This document shows positions 7,330 to 15,044 of a stretch of DNA of 33,306 nt, one piece after another. The position numbers and the translations under genes were made by a program. The notes under the pieces were generated by a model that ran no database searches, was not told the DNA's origin, and saw only the letters and a list, made by a program, of their open reading frames with translations. Each line of letters begins with the position of its first letter. Position 1 is the first letter of the stretch. The stretch covers positions 1 to 33,306 of the forward strand of contig DASQKI010000098.1 of NCBI GenBank assembly GCA_035630615.1, given 5' to 3'. Source of the DNA: DATFRX01 sp035630615. GTDB taxonomy: Bacteria > Actinomycetota > Actinomycetes > Propionibacteriales > Nocardioidaceae.

Positions 7330-8505
7330 GTGAACTTCCTCGATCTGCTGCTGATCCTGCTGACCCTTGCGTACGGAGTGTCGGGCTACTGGCAAGGGTT
7401 CGTGACGGGTGCGTCGGCGACGGTGGGTCTGTTGCTGGGCGGGCTCCTCGGCATCGTGGTGATCCCGCACCTGCTGGGTGGGTTCGAGCCGTCGATCGGG
7501 TTGTCGCTCGCCGCGCTGGTGACGGTGCTCGTCACCGCGTCGTTGGGCCAGGGGCTCGGGGCCTACGGCGGCGGCTGGATTCGTGGCCGCATCACCTGGG
7601 AGCCGGCCCGCGCCGTCGATGCCGTCGGAGGGGCGATGCTCAGCATGGTGGCGGTGTTGGTCGTCTGCTGGGCGATCGGGTACGCCGTGAGCGGCGCCCG
7701 GTTGCCGACGATCACCGACGAGGTACGCGGCTCGACCGTGCTCGATCGCGTCGACAGCTTGATGCCCAACGCCGCCGACGAAGCGCTGGGCGCGTTCAAC
7801 GAAGTCGTCGCGTCGGACCTGTTCCCGCGCTACATCGAGCCGTTCGCCGTCGAGCGGATCCCCGAGGTCGAGGCGCCGTCGGCCCGGATCTTGCGGCGGC
7901 CCAGTGTCGAGGCGGCCGAAGCGAGCGTGGTCAAGATCGTCGGAGACGCCGACGAGTGCAACCGAAGCGTCGAGGGATCGGGCTTCGCGTACGGGCCTGA
8001 GCGAGTGATGACAAACGCCCACGTGGTGGCGGGGGTGACCGATCCGACCGTCGAGGCCGACGGCTCGACCTACGACGCGACCGTCGTGCTCTACGACTCG
8101 GAGCTCGACATCGCCGTACTCGACGTTGACGGGCTCGACGTGGAGTCGCTGGAGTTTGACGGCAGTGGCCAGGCCGGCGACGCGGCCGCGGTGCTGGGCT
8201 ACCCCGAGGACGGGCCCTACGACGCGCAGCCGGCTCGGATCCGCGGCGAGCAAGACCTGCGCAGCCCCGACATCTACAACGAGGACACCGTCGAGCGTGA
8301 GGTCTTCTCGATCCGGTCGCTGGTGCGGTCGGGCAACTCCGGCGGCCCGCTGGTTTCGCGCCGCGGCGACGTCTACGGCGTGGTGTTTGCGGCGTCGCTG
8401 TCGGACGACGACACCGGCTACGTGTTGACCGCCGACCAGGTCGCCGACGATGCGTCCGCAGGTCTCGACACTTCCAACGAGGTCTCGACCGGCGACTGCG
8501 CTTAG
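7330..8505 (+). CDS. marP: MarP-like membrane serine protease
   Basis: The N-terminal about 120 residues form a CvpA-like domain of four membrane segments, starting MNFLDLLLILLTLAYGVSGY. A trypsin-like protease domain follows with His231 (TNAHVVAG), Asp260 (SELDIAVLD) and Ser337 (RSGNSGGP). Cys210 and Cys390 match the disulfide pair known in Mycobacterium tuberculosis MarP, a periplasmic protease needed for acid resistance. Length (391) and position next to nth, tlpA and nudix also match. GTG 7330 follows a GGGAGG sequence. The stop overlaps that of the convergent holin-like gene. The role in this organism is inferred. Confidence 0.93.
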   Translation: MNFLDLLLILLTLAYGVSGYWQGFVTGASATVGLLLGGLLGIVVIPHLLGGFEPSIGLSLAALVTVLVTASLGQGLGAYGGGWIRGRITWEPARAVDAVGGAMLSMVAVLVVCWAIGYAVSGARLPTITDEVRGSTVLDRVDSLMPNAADEALGAFNEVVASDLFPRYIEPFAVERIPEVEAPSARILRRPSVEAAEASVVKIVGDADECNRSVEGSGFAYGPERVMTNAHVVAGVTDPTVEADGSTYDATVVLYDSELDIAVLDVDGLDVESLEFDGSGQAGDAAAVLGYPEDGPYDAQPARIRGEQDLRSPDIYNEDTVEREVFSIRSLVRSGNSGGPLVSRRGDVYGVVFAASLSDDDTGYVLTADQVADDASAGLDTSNEVSTGDCA

Positions 8506-8966
8506 GCAGGTGGGGCCTCGCCGTCGCCGCTCGTAAACGTCTTCTGGATGTCCTTGGCTGTTTCGATGGTCTTCTCCGGCGCCTTGACCTTCTTGAGCTT
8601 GCGTTTCCCGAGCAGCGCCAGGATGAGGGCGAGCAGGATGTAGAAGCCGGTCACGATGAGGTAGGCCCACCACGGGTCGAGCCCGGCCCAGATGATGAAC
8701 TGCGCGATCGTGATCGACGCGAGGATGATCACGATGAGGCCGATGAAGGCGGCCAAGGAGAGGAGCGCCGCTCCGGTGCCGCCCGCCTTAACGCTGACCC
8801 TGAGCTCCGCCTTCGCCAGCGCGATCTCGGACTGGATCAGCGTGGAGATGTCTCGACTGGCATCGGCGACGAGCCGTCCGAGCGTGGGCTCCCCCTCTTC
8901 GGGGATACCGGCCTCGGAGGGACTCGTCTCGGAGAAACCGGCGTGGTGCTCTCCGGCGGTGCTCAT
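8502..8966 (-). CDS. Phage-holin-family (Actinobacteria) membrane protein
   Basis: The 154-residue protein has the layout of the DUF1469/Phage_holin_3_6 family: a helix LGRLVADASRDISTLIQSEIALAKAELR, two membrane segments (LSLAAFIGLIVIILASITIA and AYLIVTGFYILLALILALLG), and a charged KRKLKKVKAPEKTIETAKD tail. Despite the name it is a chromosomal protein, not a phage lysis gene here; its function is unknown. ATG 8966 has GGGAGAAG upstream. On the minus strand TAGGCT (9021-9016) is a plausible -10. It commonly sits near nhaA in actinobacteria; its stop codon overlaps that of marP. Confidence 0.85.
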   Translation of the reverse strand: MSTAGEHHAGFSETSPSEAGIPEEGEPTLGRLVADASRDISTLIQSEIALAKAELRVSVKAGGTGAALLSLAAFIGLIVIILASITIAQFIIWAGLDPWWAYLIVTGFYILLALILALLGKRKLKKVKAPEKTIETAKDIQKTFTSGDGEAPPA

Positions 8967-9051
8967 ATCGCTTCTCCCTTCGGCGCGGCGTTCCCGATGT
9001 CCGGTCCGCACGACGAGCCTAGCGACACGCCCGCGGTCTGCTTGCACCGAA

Positions 9052-10248
9052 TCACGTTGAGGCGGCACGAGTTCGCCGGTGGAGAAGGACGGTCGCGACC
9101 AGGGCGGATAGCACCGATCCCAGGAGTACGGCAGCCTTCGCCTCCTCGGTCAGCTCGCCGTCGAAGGAGAGTTCGGCGATCAGCAGCGACACGGTGAACC
9201 CGACGCCGGACAGTACGCCGACCGCCGCGATGTCGCGCCACGCCAGGTCCGGCGCCAGCTCCGCCCGGGTGTATCGCGCCGTCAGGTAGGCGCCCCCGGT
9301 GATGCCGATCGCCTTGCCGACCAGCAGGCCGAGGGCGATGCCGAGGACCACCGGTTCGGTGACCAGACCGGTGCCGATGTCGACGTTGACTCCCGCCGCG
9401 AGCAAGGCGAACGCGGGCACCGCGATGCCGGCAGCGATCGGGCGTACGTGGTGTTCGTGGATCTCGACGGGCGAGCGCTCCTCGCCAGGGTCCGGCTTGA
9501 CGCGGGTCAGGAGACCGAGCGCGATGCCCGCGATCGTGGCGTGCACTCCGCTCTCGTGGACGAGCCACCAGGTCGCTACGCCGATCGGGATCAGCAGCCA
9601 GACCGAGCTGATGCGCCGGTGCTGGCACCACGCGTACACGGCGAGCAGCGCGACCGCGCCGAGAAGGGGCGCGAGGTGCACGGTATCGGTGAAAAACACG
9701 GCGATCACCACGATGGCGCCTAAGTCGTCGACGACGGCCAGCGTGAGCAGGAACGCCCGCAGTGACGACGGAAGCGATCGGCCGACCACGGCAAGCACGG
9801 CCAGGGCGAAGGCGATGTCGGTCGCCATCGGGATCGCCCAGCCGCCGAGATCGCCACTGGCGTTGATCGCGACGTAGACGAGCGCCGGCGTGATCATGCC
9901 GGCGAGCGCCGCGCTCACGGGCACGAGGGCGTCGGCCGGTCGGCGGAGCGTACCGACGACGAGCTCGCGCTTGAGCTCGAGACCAGCGACGTAGAAGAAG
10001 ACCGCCAGGGCGCCGTCGGCGGCCCATTGCTCGAGCGTGAGCGGCCCCAGGTCGAAGTGGCGAAGGTCTTCGTACGACTCTTGCCCCGGTGAGTTGGCCC
10101 AGACGAGCGCGATCACCGTCGCCACGAGGAGCAACGCACCGCCCACTGTCTCCTGTCGCAGCGCGCGCCCGAGAAACGTCTCCTCACCCGGCTCGGGACG
10201 CGTGAAGATACGGCGTCGAAGCGGTGTCGAGGGCGGATCGTGCGCCAC
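9052..10248 (-). CDS. nhaA: Na+/H+ antiporter NhaA
   Basis: A 398-residue polytopic membrane protein with NhaA signatures: ELKRELVVGTLR, MATDIAFALAVLA with Asp144, and AVVDDLGAIV with the paired Asp174/Asp175 that bind sodium and protons. ALLAAGVNV and GLLVGKAIGI are also typical. It exchanges sodium for protons across the cytoplasmic membrane for pH and salt homeostasis. The GTG at 10248 gives a 20-residue N-terminal extension ahead of FLGRALRQETVGG, common in actinobacterial members. A long palindrome lies about 95 bp upstream. Confidence 0.95.
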   Translation of the reverse strand: MAHDPPSTPLRRRIFTRPEPGEETFLGRALRQETVGGALLLVATVIALVWANSPGQESYEDLRHFDLGPLTLEQWAADGALAVFFYVAGLELKRELVVGTLRRPADALVPVSAALAGMITPALVYVAINASGDLGGWAIPMATDIAFALAVLAVVGRSLPSSLRAFLLTLAVVDDLGAIVVIAVFFTDTVHLAPLLGAVALLAVYAWCQHRRISSVWLLIPIGVATWWLVHESGVHATIAGIALGLLTRVKPDPGEERSPVEIHEHHVRPIAAGIAVPAFALLAAGVNVDIGTGLVTEPVVLGIALGLLVGKAIGITGGAYLTARYTRAELAPDLAWRDIAAVGVLSGVGFTVSLLIAELSFDGELTEEAKAAVLLGSVLSALVATVLLHRRTRAAST

Positions 10249-10343
10249 GATGAGTCCATTTCGGGTCGGTAACGTGTGAGCCGACCAGACTTCCCGGCAC
10301 GCCAGACGGCCAGCCTAGCGAAGATCAACTCGACCAGAGCCAT

Positions 10344-10406
10344 CGCCGAGTGGCGCACTATCGCCGGAATTCGGCGCCAAGAGCGACGACGGTGCGCCAC
10401 TCGGCG
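10344..10406. repeat. Long dispersed palindrome, copy A
   Basis: Perfect 15-bp arms CGCCGAGTGGCGCAC (10344-10358) and GTGCGCCACTCGGCG (10392-10406) enclose a 33-nt loop. The same arms occur at 31518-31574. This copy lies between divergent nhaA and the DUF6328-like gene, so it is unlikely to be a simple terminator. It ends 15 bp before the TAGCGT promoter box. Confidence 0.9.
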
Positions 10407-10421
10407 GTTCGTACACCGGCG

Positions 10422-10434
10422 TAGCGTCTGACCC
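10422..10434 (+). promoter_or_regulatory. Leaderless -10 box for the DUF6328-like gene
   Basis: TAGCGT at 10422-10427, then 7 nt, then ATG at 10435; no ribosome-binding site is present. Confidence 0.55.
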
Positions 10435-10908
10435 ATGAGCGACGAATCGCCCGCTGCCCATGAGACCGACTTCGAGCGGACCAATCGCAACTGGCAGGAG
10501 CTGCTGCAGGAGCTGCGCGTCACGCAGACCGGTGTCCAGATTCTGACGGCCTTCCTGCTCGTCCTGCCGTTTCAGCGTCGGTTTCCCGCCCTGAGCGAGA
10601 GTCAGGAGTGGCTCTATGTCGGGGTGCTCATGGGATCGATCGTGAGCACCGGGCTGATCGTGGCACCGGTGTGCTTCCATCGCGTGATGTTTCGGCAGCG
10701 GCTGCGGCCCTGGCTGGTGGATGCCGGTGACCGGGCGGCGCGGGCCGGGCTGCTGACCATGGCGCTCACCATGAGCGGTGCCGTGCTCCTGGTCGTCGAC
10801 GTCGCCGTCGGTCGGGTCGGGGCGTCGATCGCGGCGCTCGCGAGCGTGCTGTTCTTCGCGATCCTGTGGTGGGCGTTGCCGATCAGTGTCCTGAGACGGA
10901 CGCGCTGA
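10435..10908 (+). CDS. DUF6328-like membrane protein
   Basis: The 157-residue protein has a soluble N-terminus (FERTNRNWQELLQELRVTQTGVQILTAFLLVLPFQRRF) that matches my recollection of the DUF6328 family, whose function is unknown. Four hydrophobic segments follow, at about residues 37-48, 62-80, 102-122 and 126-148. ATG 10435 has leaderless spacing to TAGCGT. Its last 26 bp overlap the 3' end of the convergent gene at 10883-11344. Confidence 0.75.
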   Translation: MSDESPAAHETDFERTNRNWQELLQELRVTQTGVQILTAFLLVLPFQRRFPALSESQEWLYVGVLMGSIVSTGLIVAPVCFHRVMFRQRLRPWLVDAGDRAARAGLLTMALTMSGAVLLVVDVAVGRVGASIAALASVLFFAILWWALPISVLRRTR

Positions 10909-11344
10909 CCCCGATCACGAAGGCGGCGCCGACCAAGACCGTCATCGTCGAAGCGAGCATCCGCAGCTGATGGCGCATCGCCGGGCGCTCCTCCGGCAAC
11001 GCGAACACGCGACGCGGCCAGTGTCGCCACGACACGTACCAGAAGATCGCCGTCGCGATCGCGAGCAGGCCGGCCTTCACCAGAATGGCCGCGGTGTGCT
11101 CGAAGTCGTCCATCGCCCACAGCGCGACGCCGGTCCCGGCCAGCGCGACGATGAGCGCGATCACCTTCCAACGGTTGCCCTGCGCGATCAGCGCGACGAA
11201 CTCCTCGTGCCGATCGTCGTCATCTGCGAAGAAGCGGGCGACCTTGGGCTGCACGACGGTGAGGGAGTACGCCATGCCGCCGAGCCAGACGGTGGCCAGC
11301 CCGGCATGCACGACGACCAGCGCTGCGTAGATCACAGGCGCCAT
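10883..11344 (-). CDS. CopD-like small membrane protein
   Basis: The 153-residue integral membrane protein has four predicted segments: MAPVIYAALVVVHAGLATVW, VIALIVALAGTGVALWAM, ILVKAGLLAIATAIFWYVS and MTVLVGAAFVIGVSAS. The N-terminal HAGLATVWLGGMAYSL and the VKAGLLAIATAIFW helix resemble CopD/DUF4149-type domains, some of which are linked to copper uptake. It lacks an obvious metal-binding cluster, so the role is only a family hint. ATG 11344 lies 16 bp after the end of the SDR gene, so it probably shares that transcript. Its 3' end overlaps the opposing DUF6328-like gene by 26 bp. Confidence 0.65.
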   Translation of the reverse strand: MAPVIYAALVVVHAGLATVWLGGMAYSLTVVQPKVARFFADDDDRHEEFVALIAQGNRWKVIALIVALAGTGVALWAMDDFEHTAAILVKAGLLAIATAIFWYVSWRHWPRRVFALPEERPAMRHQLRMLASTMTVLVGAAFVIGVSASVSGH

Positions 11345-11360
11345 TCAACCGCGACGAGGG

Positions 11361-12164
11361 TCAGACCGCCTTGAGCAGCCCCGAGTCGACGACGATGTCG
11401 GCGCCGGTTGTGCTGGCCGAACGCGGTGAGACCAGCAGCGCGACCTGGTCGGCGACCTCCTGCGGCACCGCCAAACGGCCGGTCGACAGTCCCATCGCCT
11501 CCGGGACCGCTGCGTCGAGGACCTGGTCCCGATCGATGCCGAAGCGCTCCGCGAGGATGTCGGCGACCCCGCCTTCGTCGGTCCACCACGGCGTTCGTAC
11601 TGGACCCGGCGAGACGGTGTTGACCCGGATCCCCTGCGGGGCGTACTCCTCCGACAGCGCCTTGGTGAGGTTGGACAGGCCCGCCTTCGCAGCGGAGTAG
11701 TCGACGTTCGGGAACGGCTGTCGGGCGTGGGTCGAGGAGACGTTCACGATCGTTCCACCGCCCCTTCGCAGCATGACCGGGAGAGCCGTACGAACGAGGC
11801 TGACGGCCGCGAACAGGTTGAGCTCGAACATCGCGCGCCACTCCGCGTCGCTCGCATCCATGAACGACGTCCGTGGCATCACGACGCCAGGCGGCGGCCC
11901 ACCCGCTGCGTTGACCAGGCTGTCGAGGCCGCCGAACGTGTCGACTGCGTGCCGCACGACGCGGTCGGCGGCGTTGGCGTCCATCAGGTCGACGGCCACA
12001 TGGGTCAGTCGGTCGCCGGCGAGTCCGTCCAGGTCGAGTCCGGTCGTACGCGAGACCGCGACGACTCGAGCGCCTTCGTCGAGCAGCGTACGGGCGACCG
12101 CGAGGCCAATGCCCTTGCTGGCTCCGGTGACAACGGTGATGTGATCCTTCAGTTCGAGGTCCAT
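11361..12164 (-). CDS. Short-chain dehydrogenase/reductase (SDR)
   Basis: A 267-residue classical SDR with TGASKGIG in the cofactor loop, the LVNAAGG motif, VNVSSTHA, the catalytic YSAAK, and VNTVSPGPVRTPWW. It starts MDLELKDHITVVTG; the GHITVVTG-type strand sits at the expected place, so ATG 12164 is chosen over the longer frame. The substrate is unknown. It is the first gene of a probable two-gene operon with the CopD-like gene. The PPOX-family gene lies 55 bp upstream on the same strand. Confidence 0.9.
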   Translation of the reverse strand: MDLELKDHITVVTGASKGIGLAVARTLLDEGARVVAVSRTTGLDLDGLAGDRLTHVAVDLMDANAADRVVRHAVDTFGGLDSLVNAAGGPPPGVVMPRTSFMDASDAEWRAMFELNLFAAVSLVRTALPVMLRRGGGTIVNVSSTHARQPFPNVDYSAAKAGLSNLTKALSEEYAPQGIRVNTVSPGPVRTPWWTDEGGVADILAERFGIDRDQVLDAAVPEAMGLSTGRLAVPQEVADQVALLVSPRSASTTGADIVVDSGLLKAV

Positions 12165-12219
12165 GCAGTCCACGATTGCCGGGGACGGGCGTCGAATCTG
12201 GCGGGATTCGGCCGTCGCG

Positions 12220-12639
12220 TCAGTCGGTCCAAGGGCCGAGGCCGCCGACTCGCTCGGGCGTGATGCGCACGATGTAGCCGGGGGCGGCGTACTCCGGTGG
12301 CGGGAAGGCGATGTCAGGACCGAGGTACACATGCGCCAGGCGCTGCAGCAGCTCGGGCGCGCCGCCCTCCTCGACGCGGGCTCGGCCGTGCACGACGAGG
12401 TATTCGCCGAGCCCCATCGGGTTGCTGGTGGGGCTCTCGATCGAGAGCGTGACGCGCGGGTCGCGTCGAATGTTGCGCAGTTTCTGTCGCTGCTCCAAGT
12501 GTCCGCTGATGATGTCGTCGCCGTCGAGACCGGCCCATACGCAGGTCACTTGTGCGCTGCCGTCGGTGTTGAGCGTGACGAGATGGACGAGCGCGTCGGA
12601 TTCGAGGAGGTCGCGGGCCGCAAGATTGAGCAAGGTCAT
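12220..12639 (-). CDS. PPOX-family protein, probably F420-dependent
   Basis: The 139-residue product has the split beta-barrel of the pyridoxamine 5'-phosphate oxidase-like superfamily. VHLVTLNTDGSAQVTCVWAGLDGDDI and HLEQRQKLRNIRRDPRVTLSIE match the actinobacterial F420-binding subgroup. GEYLVVHGRARVEEGGAPELLQRLAHVYLG follows. Such proteins reduce small substrates with F420H2 or bind related cofactors; the substrate is unknown. ATG 12639 has GAGAGG upstream and begins at the first family helix. It diverges from the alpha/beta hydrolase at 12698. Confidence 0.85.
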   Translation of the reverse strand: MTLLNLAARDLLESDALVHLVTLNTDGSAQVTCVWAGLDGDDIISGHLEQRQKLRNIRRDPRVTLSIESPTSNPMGLGEYLVVHGRARVEEGGAPELLQRLAHVYLGPDIAFPPPEYAAPGYIVRITPERVGGLGPWTD

Positions 12640-12697
12640 GCGTACAGCCTCTCTCGCTAGGTATGGTCCCGAGCAATCCGTCCTGAGGAGTGTGGCC

Positions 12698-13567
12698 ATG
12701 GCGCTCAGCGAGTCTCTCGGCGCTCCGAGCTCGGTCGAGCTCGAGCAGGGGACGATCGGCTATCGCGAGCGAGGCTCCGGGCCGCCGATCGTTTTCGTCC
12801 ACGGGCTGCTGGTCAACGCCGATCTCTGGCGGCAGGTCGCGCCTCAGGTGGCCGATGCCGGCTTCCGTTGCATCACGCCGGACTGGCCACTCGGTGCGCA
12901 CGAGCTGCCGATGCGGGAGTCCGCCGACCTGAGCCCGCCCGGGTTGGCCGCGACGATCGCGGACTTCCTCGCCGCCCTCGATCTGACCGATGTCACGTTG
13001 GTCGCCAACGACACCGGTGGCGCCCTGGTGCAGATCTTGATGGCGCAGCGGCCGGAGCGGGTCACGCGAATCGTGCTCACCTCGTGTGACAGCCTCGAGC
13101 GATTCTTTCCGCCGATCTTTCGGCCGCTGTCGCTGTTGGCGCACGTTCCGGGCTCGATGTGGCCGGTGACGCAGTCTCTCCGGCTGCGCGCGCTGCATCG
13201 GCTGCCTATCGTCTTGGGCTGGGTCGCCAAGCGTCCGATCCCCGACGAGATCACCGACTCCTACCTACGCCCGGCGCGGACGCATCCCGGCGTGCGACGA
13301 GATCTACGCCGCTTCCTGCGTGGCGTACATCGCCGACACACCCTTGCCGCTGCGAAGGAGTTTCCGCAGTTTCGGCATCCGGTCCTGCTGGTGTGGGCGG
13401 AGGAGGATCGGCTGTTCCCGGTGTCGCTGGCGCGCCGCATCGAGGAGCTGCTGCCCAATGCCGAGGTCCGGCTGGTGTCGGACAGCTACACCTTCATTCC
13501 CGAGGATCAGCCCATGATGCTCGGGGATCTGATCGTCGAGTTCGTCGAATCAGACCGGGCGAGCTGA
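12698..13567 (+). CDS. Alpha/beta hydrolase with an Asp nucleophile elbow
   Basis: A 289-residue alpha/beta-hydrolase. The oxyanion-hole strand is IVFVHGLLVN. The nucleophile elbow reads VANDTGGAL, with Asp105 where serine esterases have Ser, as in haloalkane dehalogenases and epoxide hydrolases. WAEEDRLFP carries Asp237. The C-terminal region where the catalytic His should lie reads SDSYTFIPEDQP, and there is no His after residue 227. The activity is therefore doubtful or unusual. ATG 12698 follows GAGGAG at 12684. The N-terminus MALSESLGAPSSVELEQGTIGYRERG is typical of related actinobacterial hydrolases. Confidence 0.87.
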   Translation: MALSESLGAPSSVELEQGTIGYRERGSGPPIVFVHGLLVNADLWRQVAPQVADAGFRCITPDWPLGAHELPMRESADLSPPGLAATIADFLAALDLTDVTLVANDTGGALVQILMAQRPERVTRIVLTSCDSLERFFPPIFRPLSLLAHVPGSMWPVTQSLRLRALHRLPIVLGWVAKRPIPDEITDSYLRPARTHPGVRRDLRRFLRGVHRRHTLAAAKEFPQFRHPVLLVWAEEDRLFPVSLARRIEELLPNAEVRLVSDSYTFIPEDQPMMLGDLIVEFVESDRAS

Positions 13568-13658
13568 GGGCCTCATGAGTCCGAGCCAGACGTGCGCAGC
13601 GGACGCGCCGCCGGGGTGAGCGCCGAGTCGGATTGGCCCGAGCCGCCAGACTGGGGGC

Positions 13659-14714
13659 GTGTCGCCGAGTCAAGATCCGCCGCGGTGCGTGCTGCACGTC
13701 GACCTCGATCAGTTTTTGGCCGCGGTCGAGGTGCTACGGCATCCGGAGCTGCGCGGCAAGCCCGTCGTGGTCGGCGGCAAGGGTGACCCGACCCAGCGCG
13801 GCGTGGTGTCGACCGCGTCGTACGAGGCGCGCGATTACGGCATTCGCTCCGGCATGGCGCTGCGTACGGCGGCCCGCAAGTGTCCCGACGCGGTGTTCTT
13901 GCCGGTCGACGAACCGACATATCTCGAAGTATCCGAGCGCGTGATGGCCACCCTGCGGAGCTTCCCCGCCGTCGTGGAGGTGCTCGGCTGGGACGAGGCG
14001 TTCATGGAGCCCGACCCGGTGCCGTCGGACCCGGAGGCGATGGCGCGCGACATCCAGCGGGCAGTCCGCGAGGCGACCGAGCTGTCGTGTTCGGTCGGCA
14101 TCGGTGACAACAAGCTGCGGGCCAAGATCGCGACCGAGTTCGGGAAGCCGGCCGGGATGTTTCGGCTGACCGACGAAAACTGGTATCCGGTGATGGCCGA
14201 TCGCCCCACGGACGCGTTGTGGGGCATCGGTCGCAAGACAGCCAAACGCCTTGCTGGGTTGGGGATCGAAACCGTACGCGACCTCGCGCTCTCCGAACCG
14301 CGATGGCTCGCCGAGCAGATCGGACCCACGATGGGTCCGTGGCTGCGTCGGACCAGTCGCGGCGTCGACACCTCGCCGGTCGACGCGTCGCCGTGGGTAC
14401 CTCGGTCTCGCGGCCGCGAGACGACCTTTCAGCAAAACCTGACCGACTGGGACGAGGTGCAGGCCGAGGTGCGGCGGCTCGCGGCCGAGGTCGCCGCGGA
14501 CGTCGTCGCCGAGGACCGGCCTGCGATCCGGATCGCGATCAAGGTTCGGTATGCCCCGTTCTTCACCTACACGCGCAGCGTCGGCCTCGCCGAGCCGTCG
14601 AGCGACGTCGAGCCGATCACCGCTGCCGCCCTCGAGGCTCTCCACCGGCTCGATCGCCGCGACCCGATCCGGCTCCTCGGCGTACGCGCGGACCTGGCCC
14701 CAGTCGAGCGTTAG
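13659..14714 (+). CDS. dinB2: Y-family DNA polymerase, DinB2-type
   Basis: The 351-residue protein has HVDLDQF with Asp15, and GWDEAF with Asp112/Glu113, the Y-family catalytic acids. YEARDYGIRSGM and the fingers/palm segments are conserved, and LSCSVGIGDNKLRAKIAT and DRPTDALWGIGRKTAKRLAGLGI follow. These motifs closely match mycobacterial DinB2. The residue after DLDQF is Leu20; it aligns with the Tyr/Phe steric gate of other Y-family polymerases, which excludes ribonucleotides, and is leucine in DinB2. No beta-clamp motif is visible at the C-terminus (ends RADLAPVER). The GTG at 13659 follows CAGACT by 6 nt, a leaderless variant. Function: translesion or gap synthesis, inferred. Confidence 0.92.
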   Translation: MSPSQDPPRCVLHVDLDQFLAAVEVLRHPELRGKPVVVGGKGDPTQRGVVSTASYEARDYGIRSGMALRTAARKCPDAVFLPVDEPTYLEVSERVMATLRSFPAVVEVLGWDEAFMEPDPVPSDPEAMARDIQRAVREATELSCSVGIGDNKLRAKIATEFGKPAGMFRLTDENWYPVMADRPTDALWGIGRKTAKRLAGLGIETVRDLALSEPRWLAEQIGPTMGPWLRRTSRGVDTSPVDASPWVPRSRGRETTFQQNLTDWDEVQAEVRRLAAEVAADVVAEDRPAIRIAIKVRYAPFFTYTRSVGLAEPSSDVEPITAAALEALHRLDRRDPIRLLGVRADLAPVER

Positions 14715-14735
14715 CGAGGTCCTCGTCCGTGCCCG

Positions 14736-15044
14736 TCAACGGCGCGCGTCGACGACGGTGAACCACACGGAGCCGGCCCCTCGGTCACGGCGTACGGTGA
14801 CCTGCCAACATCCGGGATCGGCGAAGCGGATGCCCGTACCCCACTCGTCTCCCGGCCGCTTCCAACTGCTGTCGATGTGCGCCTCCGGACCGTGGCGGCA
14901 GCCGTCGGGATCGACCGGGCCCGGCGTCACGCTCGACCGTGCAGCGGGGGTTGGTGCCTCGGCGGCTGGCTCGTCGCTACATCCGGTGACCGCGACGAGC
15001 GCCAGGGCGACCAGGGCACGCCGCCCCGGGTCAGGCCGGCCCAC
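14736..15044 (-). CDS. Small lipoprotein of unknown function
   Basis: The 102-residue protein has a signal peptide ending in a lipobox, LVAVTGC, so it is probably anchored to the outside of the membrane. The mature part is Pro/Ala-rich and then forms a small beta domain: SSWKRPGDEWGTGIRFADPGC and WQVTVRRDRGAGSVWFTVVD. Two cysteines (DGC and PGC) may pair. The start overlaps the end of the upstream exported protein by 14 bp. It is the last gene of the sigma/anti-sigma cluster on this strand. I do not recognise a named family. Confidence 0.7.
   Translation of the reverse strand: MGRPDPGRRALVALALVAVTGCSDEPAAEAPTPAARSSVTPGPVDPDGCRHGPEAHIDSSWKRPGDEWGTGIRFADPGCWQVTVRRDRGAGSVWFTVVDARR

Noticed and set aside
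8502..8966. Phage-derived lysis cassette
   Set aside because: The protein is only in a holin-named family; no endolysin, integrase or phage structural gene is nearby.
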